Translations under genes and position numbers: made by a program | Assembly: GCA_030043855.1 (NCBI GenBank) | Contig: JASHWW010000014.1 | Coordinates: forward strand, 1 to 10,786 | Reading direction: 5' to 3' | DNA from: Thermoplasmata archaeon | GTDB taxonomy: Archaea; Thermoplasmatota; Thermoplasmata; Lutacidiplasmatales; UBA184 | DNA length: 10,786 nt | In this document: piece after piece, positions 6,143-10,786 of the stretch | How the letters are laid out: each line of letters opens with the position of its first letter | Position numbering within the stretch: the stretch's first letter is position 1 | Notes under the pieces: model-generated | The model's input: only the letters and a program-made list of their open reading frames with translations | Database searches by the model: none | What the model was told of the DNA's origin: nothing

Positions 6143-6819
6143 GTCGTCCCGAGGCCGGTCAGCCCCGGTGTCGCGCGGACGGTTCGCAGGCCGAGACGGG
6201 CGAACAGCTCGGCGAGCTGTCGTTCGCTCCAGAACGTGTAGCAGCCCGGACCGAGCACGCGACCGAACCCGCCGTCGCGGGCCGCCTCGGTCAGGAAGTA
6301 GAGCAGGAACCGCCGGGGCGGCGACGACCGATCGATCAGCACGCGGAGGTACCACTCCACTCGGTCTCGGTCGACCCGTTCGAACGTACCGATCGCCACG
6401 ACCAGGTTGACCGGTCCGAGCTCGGGCATCGTGGAGCCGTCGTACGCCGCGAAGGAGAGCCGGGTCGCGCCCAGACGACGGGAGATCCGACGCGCGCGAC
6501 GAATGTAGAACGGGTTGATGTCCAACCCGACGCCGCGAGCGATGCCGTCGGAGAGGCCGAACAGGTTCCCTCCGATCCCCGTGCCGAGGTCGAGGACCTC
6601 GGCCCCGTCGGGAACGAACCATCGCATCCGGTCCATCCGCTTCCGCATCTCACGGACGTACGTCGGGACGTCGAGGTACCGGCCGGTCGTGGCGACGACG
6701 GCGCTCGCGTAGGTGAGGCCCGAGAGTCGCCAGACCGCGTCGGAGGCGAGGATCCGCCGCAGCGCGGCCGGTCGCCCCGAGCGGGCCATGAACCTCGCGG
6801 CCAGGGCCTCGGCGTCCAC
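5995..6819 (-). CDS. Class I SAM-dependent methyltransferase (Methyltransf_11/25 type)
   Basis: This 274-residue protein has the SAM motif I VLDLGTGIGGN at 75-85, acidic residue Asp100 in GVGLDINP, the motif IV-like segment VNLVVAIGTFERVDRDRVEW (137-156), and a C-terminal strand-rich part ending near GLGTTYFLEADA (222-232). The family methylates small molecules, sugars or lipids. The GTG at 6819 is chosen because it is the first start and is preceded by a G-run (6824-6830 on this strand); an ATG at 6789 is an alternative. Roughly the last 48 codons lie over the 3' end of the opposite methyltransferase gene. Beyond about residue 232 the sequence is low-complexity (Gly/Pro/Ser/Ala/Arg) without conserved blocks, suggesting a read-through tail rather than folded domain. 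It is the last gene of the minus-strand series, 66 bases after a GT4 gene. It is a different family from its plus-strand neighbour. Confidence 0.85.
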   Translation of the reverse strand: MDAEALAARFMARSGRPAALRRILASDAVWRLSGLTYASAVVATTGRYLDVPTYVREMRKRMDRMRWFVPDGAEVLDLGTGIGGNLFGLSDGIARGVGLDINPFYIRRARRISRRLGATRLSFAAYDGSTMPELGPVNLVVAIGTFERVDRDRVEWYLRVLIDRSSPPRRFLLYFLTEAARDGGFGRVLGPGCYTFWSERQLAELFARLGLRTVRATPGLTGLGTTYFLEADAGAGPTGLRSSPRPAGVTAAIGSTPSVRANEGNAAFQNTSSE

Positions 6820-6850
6820 GCGTCCCCCCCGCCGGTCGCAAGACGCGGCC

Positions 6851-6863
6851 GTGTCCTTATGCC
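6851..6863 (-). promoter_or_regulatory. Possible TATA box for the minus-strand methyltransferase
   Basis: On the minus strand this reads GGCATAAGGACAC, the only AT-containing patch in the 66-base gap between the GT4 stop and the methyltransferase GTG. Its centre is about 39 bases before the GTG, giving a short predicted leader of roughly 13 bases. The match is modest and the gene may simply be co-transcribed with the GT4 gene. Confidence 0.3.
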
Positions 6864-6885
6864 GTTCGCCCCGGGCCGCACCCGC

Positions 6886-8052
6886 TCAGGGCGACGCCGC
6901 CGGAGCCCTCGCCAGATCCTGCGTCAGGTACCCGAACTCGATGCCGACGCGCCGGATGTCGAACGACGACTCGGACCGTCGGCGCGCCTCCTCGCTCTTG
7001 GCCCGCAGCGAGGGGCGGTCGTCGGCGACCTGCCGCGGGCACTGCGCCAGCGCCGAGGGAGAGTCCATCGGTACGACCCAACCGGCCGACCCGACGATCT
7101 CCGGGAGCGCGCCGCTCGTCGTCCCGATCGCGGGGACGCCGGCGCCGAACCCCTCGAGCACGGTGGTCGCCGTCTGCTCCTCCCAGCGGACGAGGCCGAG
7201 GAATCGGGTCGCGGAGCTCGGGTAGACGAGGGCGTCGAGCCCCCCGAGGAACGCCGGCTTCTGGTCCTCCGGAACCCACCCGACGAACCGGACGAACGGC
7301 GCGACGGCCCCCGTCCGTCGGACCTCGTCCGCCATCGGTCCCGACCCCCCGATCACGATCTCGAACGGTGGGGGGCCCCCCGCGGTGGCGATCGTCCGCG
7401 ACGCGGACAGAAGCACCCCGAGCCCTTTGTTCGCGCGGAGGCCCCCGAGATACCCGAAGCGGGGCCGCACGGCCGGGACCCGCTGCGGGGCCTCCGGCAG
7501 GTACACGCCCGGATAGAGCCGAACCGTCTTCTCGGCCGGGACGCCGACGGCGATCGCGGAGCGCCGAGCCCGGTCCGTGTGGGCGACGACGAGCGCGGCA
7601 GTCCGTCCCGCGCGCTGGGCCGCCCAGCGCGTCACGGGAAACACCCCCCAGCAGCTCTCGGCGGGAGGTCCGGTCTCGTAGCAGAGGACGACGTGGGGGA
7701 CCGAGGCCGGGCCCGCCCACCGCGCGACGGCCGACGTGAGGGACGAGTGCAGCTCGTACGTCACGACCACGTCCGGCCGAAGGCTCTGCAGGATCGCCGC
7801 CAGGTTGGGGATGCCGGTCGTCGCCATCTCGAAGTCCGCCCGCCGGGGCCACCATGTCCGGTACTCCGCTCGCACGAATTCGATCGGCGCGCGGGCGTGG
7901 CGGGCGAACTCGTCGTCGGGAACGACGAAGGTGGTCCTGGCGCCCGGAACCAGCCCGAGGAATTCCCGGTCGACATAGTGGCCGAGGCCCGCCGGGTAAA
8001 CGACGACGATGTGCCGGGTCGACCGGTCCCTCGAATCCGACGGTCCGCTCAT
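6886..8052 (-). CDS. Family 4 glycosyltransferase (GT-B), second copy type
   Basis: This 388-residue protein is a GT4-type enzyme distinct from the one at 4137. The N-terminal domain begins RHIVVVYPAGLGHYVDREF (13-31), with DVVVTYELHSSL at 94-105. The C-terminal donor domain shows FGYLGGLRANKGLGVLL (199-215), including the conserved Lys209, then IGGSGPM (234-240), VRFVGWV (254-260), and WEEQTATTVLEGFGAGVPAIG (290-310) carrying the EX7E pair Glu292 and Glu300. This is followed by TSGALPEIVG, the classic end of the GT4 donor site. The ATG at 8052 overlaps the stop of the upstream membrane-protein gene as ATGA, which fixes the start and implies translational coupling. The frame stays open far upstream, but that part is the shadow of the larger gene. 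It probably extends the same glycan in which the membrane protein takes part. No membrane segment is seen; donor and acceptor are unknown. Confidence 0.9.
   Translation of the reverse strand: MSGPSDSRDRSTRHIVVVYPAGLGHYVDREFLGLVPGARTTFVVPDDEFARHARAPIEFVRAEYRTWWPRRADFEMATTGIPNLAAILQSLRPDVVVTYELHSSLTSAVARWAGPASVPHVVLCYETGPPAESCWGVFPVTRWAAQRAGRTAALVVAHTDRARRSAIAVGVPAEKTVRLYPGVYLPEAPQRVPAVRPRFGYLGGLRANKGLGVLLSASRTIATAGGPPPFEIVIGGSGPMADEVRRTGAVAPFVRFVGWVPEDQKPAFLGGLDALVYPSSATRFLGLVRWEEQTATTVLEGFGAGVPAIGTTSGALPEIVGSAGWVVPMDSPSALAQCPRQVADDRPSLRAKSEEARRRSESSFDIRRVGIEFGYLTQDLARAPAASP
7611..7631. repeat. Perfect 10-base inverted repeat inside the minus-strand GT4 gene
   Basis: CGCGCTGGGC (7611-7620) and GCCCAGCGCG (7622-7631) are exact inverted arms around a single C. 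The site lies in coding sequence for the Trp-Ala-Ala-Gln-Arg-Ala-Gly part of the GT4 enzyme. It may be only a by-product of GC-rich coding, but it is longer than other palindromes I noticed in the window. Confidence 0.4.
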
Positions 8053-10786
8053 GCGAAGAGCCGACTCCTCCGTCGGGCCGCGAGCACCAGGACGGCTGCA
8101 CTGGCGACGATCGGGAGCGCCAGACCTCCCCAGAGAGCCGCGGCGAACTCCGCCTGCGGGACGAAAACGAGCCGGAGGGTCACGGTCGAATTCGGACCGA
8201 CCGGAGTGACCAGGTAACCGTTCTGGGCGCCGTCGACCGCGATGTGGTCGACGAGGCGGATTTCGGAATTGGCCGCGAGCTGCCAACCGGACGAGTAGGT
8301 CTCGTGGAACACGATCAGACTCGGCAGGATCGACGTGGACCCGAACGTCACGGTCGCGTCGACCTCGGTCGGGGAGACCTGGACGACGGAGTCGACCGTC
8401 ACGGGATCCAGTGGGCCGGTGGCCGCGGGGGTGACGACCACGTCCGGAGCGAGCGGCGCGGGGGACTTCGCGGGGGTCGGGCCGACGAATCCGAGCCAGG
8501 TTCCGTTCTGGACGGTCGTCCCGGGGGTGCTCCCGACGTTCGCGAGCGTCACGCCGCCCAGTTGCAGCTCCTGGACGCCCGGCCAGTCGCTCACCGGTAG
8601 ACCGTGGTTCGCCGTACCGTCGGGCGCGACGTACGCCAATTGGAGGACCAGGTAGTTGACGGTCGTCGGGGGAGCGGCCCCGTTCGTGGTGGCGAGGTCC
8701 TGTTCGAAGTGGAACCAGCTCCCGTTCGTCACGAAGTGGAGACCGCCGTACGCGTCGGTCAGGAGCGGATCCCCGGCGCCCGCGTTGCTCGACGATCCTC
8801 CGAGGTAGACGGTGGCGTTCTCGAGCGCTCCGGGCGACAGGTCGGCCAAGTCGGACGGCGTCAGGACCGCGGCATCGAACGCGGTCCCGTTCGAAGTCCG
8901 GAGGTCGATCGCCAGGAACGGCAGCTGGTCCGTGTCCCACGCGAGGGGCCCCCCGTTGAGGAAGGTCGGGGGCCCACCGGCGGGGAACGGCGACCCGACC
9001 GCGTAGTCGGACCAGTTCTCCTTGACCGACTCGTTCGCGAGAAGGAATGCCGCGCCGGCCTCGGTCGGAAGCAGGTTCCGTTCGGGTACCTCCGGGGAGC
9101 GGTCGAGGAGTCCGGCCCAGTACGCGGCGGTCTCGTTCTCGACCACGGCGCGCCCCGCGGTCGCGAGCGGCGTCGCGGTCGCGGAGAAGACCGGCGGGTC
9201 ATACACGTCCGCCCCGAGCTCGACCCCGTTCACGTCGACGGCGAGCGGCGTCGGCCAGTCGACCGTCGGCGTCCCTCGCGCCACGCCGCCGCCCCCGACG
9301 ACCGGCCAGAGCGAGATCAGAAGGTAGTCGACCGTCCGGTTGGTCGAGTTCCCGATCAGTCCCGCCAGGTTCACCACCAGATCCGTCGGGGTCCCGGGAC
9401 TCGCGAAGTGGTTCGCGCCGTAGGATCCGACCAGCGCCAGGTCGCCGGAGCCGAGATTGTCGTACGGGGCCGCGACGTCGAAGGAGTTGGCGGTGAGCTC
9501 GGCGGGGGTCTCCCGCGAGAGGTCCGGGGTCGTGACCACGGTGACGGAGATGGCCGTGGTAGCGGACGTCGTGAAATTCAGGATCAGGTACGGGTAGACC
9601 GACGTGTCGATGCCCAGGGGGAACCCGTTGTATACGATCGGGGGACCGGACGGGCCGAACGGTGCCGGGAAGGGGCTCCGCGAGAGGTTCCCCAGGTCGG
9701 ACGCCGAGAGGGAGAATTCGAGGGTCCCGTTCGCCGCCGTGGGCCCGAACGTGTGGAGGGGAGCCCCCGGCCCGCTGACCTCGGTGGCGTTGCGGTACAC
9801 CGTCGTCAGGTTCACCTCGGGGACGATCTCCCCCGCGACGAGCGAGGAGGCGGCGACGGTGGCCGCCGCCGACGAGATCAGGGCCGGGGCGGCTCCCACC
9901 GCGTACAGGTAATCGGGCCCGAGGACGGCGGCGAGGGAGAGCCCCGCGGTGGCGTTCAACGACGCCAGCAGGGCGGGGTACTGCGGCGCATACGCCTGTC
10001 CGAAGTAAGGGGAGGAACTGAGCTCCCCTTCCACGACGACGTAGCCCACCGCGAGCTGGTCCAGGAGTGCGACGAACGCCGAGGTGTTGGTCGTCGCCTG
10101 GGTGAGGTCGGTATACGCCTCGTCCAGGAGCGGGTCGTCCGCGGCGACGAAGCCGGTCCGATAGTTGTCGATGAGCAAGGCGCCGGGCATCAACGACGGG
10201 AGAATGTCGTAGGCATCGTAGCCGTCGGTCCAGTTCTGGTTGAGGAATCCCCCGGGGAACAGCAGCGCGTACCGATTGTCCAAATGCCCCTCCAGGAACG
10301 ACGCGACCTCGAACTCGTAGCCGGGGATCGAAAGGTGCGCGAGGTAGGGGGCGACCGGTACCGCGTCGCCGTCGTAGGCGGCCGGTGCGGCCGACGCGAC
10401 CGGTACGACGATCAGGACGAGCGCAACCCCGATCGGGAGAGCCCACTCCGACCGACGGGCGCGCCAGCGGGCCCTCCGATGCTCCGGGAGGACTGGCCCC
10501 TCGGCCGTGGAAGCATCGGCGGGCGCGGGCCGGATCGTCCGCCACCAGCGGACGTACCGGTCGGCGCTCAGAGCCGCGGCGGCGACCCAGAGCACTTCGA
10601 ACCCGTACCCGAACGCGACGAACGGCGTCCGCAGCGCCGTGAGACCCACGTTGGTCGCGAAGACGAACGTGAAGAATTGGGGGGCGAGCGGAGAGTTGAC
10701 GCCCGTGATCAGGAACGACAGCACTACCGCGGCCCCCACGACGTACGGGAGCGCCGCGGAGCGCGGGGGGGCGCGGACCAGCAGCG
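8049..10786 (-). CDS. Large membrane protein, GT-C/YfhO-like, C-terminal ~911 residues (runs off right edge)
   Basis: The frame is open to the right edge, so the true N-terminus lies outside; numbering here is from the in-frame GTG at 10739. Membrane segments are seen at about 1-14, 20-38, 41-58 and 101-118, then a long extracytoplasmic region (about 120-865), one last membrane span (866-888) and a basic RRRSR end. The ectodomain starts with SFLEGHL, FLNQNWTDGYDAYDILPSL (165-183) and LDQLAVGYVVVEGEL (226-240), resembling the post-membrane region of GT-C proteins, where a 'lgVrYvvv' strand is common. Near the end, LIVFHETYSSGWQL (808-821) and a following G-x-L-VTPVGPNSTVTLRLVFVP resemble the C-terminal beta-domain of YfhO-like proteins. 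The family would use polyprenyl-phosphate sugars on the outer face of the membrane. A tandem duplication and 18 N-glycosylation sequons lie in between. It is coupled by ATGA to the downstream GT4 gene. A Thr/Ala-rich surface protein with no transferase activity is the main alternative, because the catalytic N-terminal part is not in view. Confidence 0.75.
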   Translation of the reverse strand, partial: LLVRAPPRSAALPYVVGAAVVLSFLITGVNSPLAPQFFTFVFATNVGLTALRTPFVAFGYGFEVLWVAAAALSADRYVRWWRTIRPAPADASTAEGPVLPEHRRARWRARRSEWALPIGVALVLIVVPVASAAPAAYDGDAVPVAPYLAHLSIPGYEFEVASFLEGHLDNRYALLFPGGFLNQNWTDGYDAYDILPSLMPGALLIDNYRTGFVAADDPLLDEAYTDLTQATTNTSAFVALLDQLAVGYVVVEGELSSSPYFGQAYAPQYPALLASLNATAGLSLAAVLGPDYLYAVGAAPALISSAAATVAASSLVAGEIVPEVNLTTVYRNATEVSGPGAPLHTFGPTAANGTLEFSLSASDLGNLSRSPFPAPFGPSGPPIVYNGFPLGIDTSVYPYLILNFTTSATTAISVTVVTTPDLSRETPAELTANSFDVAAPYDNLGSGDLALVGSYGANHFASPGTPTDLVVNLAGLIGNSTNRTVDYLLISLWPVVGGGGVARGTPTVDWPTPLAVDVNGVELGADVYDPPVFSATATPLATAGRAVVENETAAYWAGLLDRSPEVPERNLLPTEAGAAFLLANESVKENWSDYAVGSPFPAGGPPTFLNGGPLAWDTDQLPFLAIDLRTSNGTAFDAAVLTPSDLADLSPGALENATVYLGGSSSNAGAGDPLLTDAYGGLHFVTNGSWFHFEQDLATTNGAAPPTTVNYLVLQLAYVAPDGTANHGLPVSDWPGVQELQLGGVTLANVGSTPGTTVQNGTWLGFVGPTPAKSPAPLAPDVVVTPAATGPLDPVTVDSVVQVSPTEVDATVTFGSTSILPSLIVFHETYSSGWQLAANSEIRLVDHIAVDGAQNGYLVTPVGPNSTVTLRLVFVPQAEFAAALWGGLALPIVASAAVLVLAARRRSRLFA
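8469..9149 (-). repeat. Ectodomain module 2 of the large membrane protein
   Basis: Residues about 531-757 repeat the landmarks of module 1: SPFPA, GPPTFLNGGPLAWDT, LTPSDL, YGGLHF, VNYLVLQL and SDWPGVQELQLGGVTLA. The copies are clearly diverged at the protein level and I see no long DNA identity, so the duplication is old. The module is followed by a linker and the YfhO-like C-terminal beta-domain. Confidence 0.6.
9150..9812 (-). repeat. Ectodomain module 1 of the large membrane protein
   Basis: Residues about 310-530 (from the GTG at 10739) form the first of two related modules. Landmarks shared with module 2 are SPFPA, then GPPIVYNGFPLGIDT, VTTPDL, YGANHF, VDYLLISL and VDWPTPLAVDVNGVELG, in that order with similar spacing. 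The strand-rich, Thr/Ser-rich composition suggests a beta-sandwich. Module edges are approximate. Confidence 0.6.

Noticed and set aside
4457..6622. 721-codon open frame on the minus strand across the GT4 and methyltransferase genes
   Set aside because: Its translation is Arg/Pro/Ser-rich without any family motif, and it lies opposite two genes with complete catalytic motifs. In GC-rich DNA such long antisense frames are common.
8053..8940. N-terminal extension of the minus-strand GT4 gene to 8940
   Set aside because: The ATG at 8052 overlaps the upstream stop in the usual ATGA arrangement and the first GT-B strand follows closely; the extension is the shadow of the membrane-protein gene.
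10007..10030. Inverted repeat AAGGGGAG / CTCCCCTT with an 8-base loop, terminator-like in shape
   Set aside because: It lies in the middle of a well-supported coding region (Ser-Ser-Ser-Pro-Tyr part of the ectodomain) with no gene end nearby, so it is best explained as coding coincidence.
1..10786. Mobile elements, CRISPR arrays, tRNA or rRNA genes
   Set aside because: I saw no transposase or integrase motifs, no regularly spaced direct repeats, and no cloverleaf with a T-loop consensus on either strand by reading; a tRNAscan or Infernal run would settle the RNA part.

Overview
This window is a very GC-rich segment of what is most likely an archaeal genome. The evidence is the AT-rich islands that stand out upstream of several genes (CCTAATAG before 1266, TTTATTAC before 2630, GAAATAG before the gene starting at 242). 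They read as TATA boxes, sometimes with a purine-rich BRE-like stretch, at distances that fit leaderless or short-leader transcripts. Bacterial -35/-10 pairs are not apparent. The high GC and the family content suggest a high-GC Thermoplasmatota-like lineage, but that placement is inference, because there is no rRNA or tRNA in the window.

Layout: a partial Nudix hydrolase runs off the left edge (minus strand, 1-242). It is divergent from a plus-strand series: a DPM1-like family 2 glycosyltransferase (402-1166), an extended SDR resembling GDP-4-keto-6-deoxymannose reductase (1266-2207), a small Cys/His protein (2270-2515), a sulfatase-fold (alkaline phosphatase superfamily) enzyme (2630-4084), a GT4 glycosyltransferase (4137-5318) and a Methyltransf_24-like methyltransferase (5315-6142). 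Converging on this from the right is a minus-strand series: a very large membrane protein cut by the right edge (8049-10786), a second GT4 glycosyltransferase (6886-8052) and a second, unrelated class I methyltransferase (5995-6819).

The genes fit one job: making and modifying a cell-surface or lipid-linked glycan. The nucleotide-sugar enzyme would supply a deoxysugar, the GT2 could charge a polyprenyl phosphate carrier, and the two GT4 enzymes would extend the chain. The two methyltransferases would modify it, the sulfatase-fold enzyme could add or remove a phospho- or sulfo-group, and the large membrane protein (GT-C/YfhO-like by its C-terminal part) would act outside the membrane. Tight coupling is visible at 5315/5318 and 8049/8052, both ATGA overlaps. 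A mirrored GT4-methyltransferase pair sits on each side of a 148-base tail-to-tail overlap.

The most unusual items are four. The sulfatase-fold enzyme has Thr where sulfatases carry the formylglycine Cys. The large membrane protein has a roughly 220-residue tandem duplication in its ectodomain. Half of the Asn residues in that ectodomain are in N-glycosylation sequons. The two methyltransferase genes overlap antiparallel at their 3' ends. No insertion sequence, CRISPR array, integrase or RNA gene was seen, and no gene-free stretch exceeds 300 bases.
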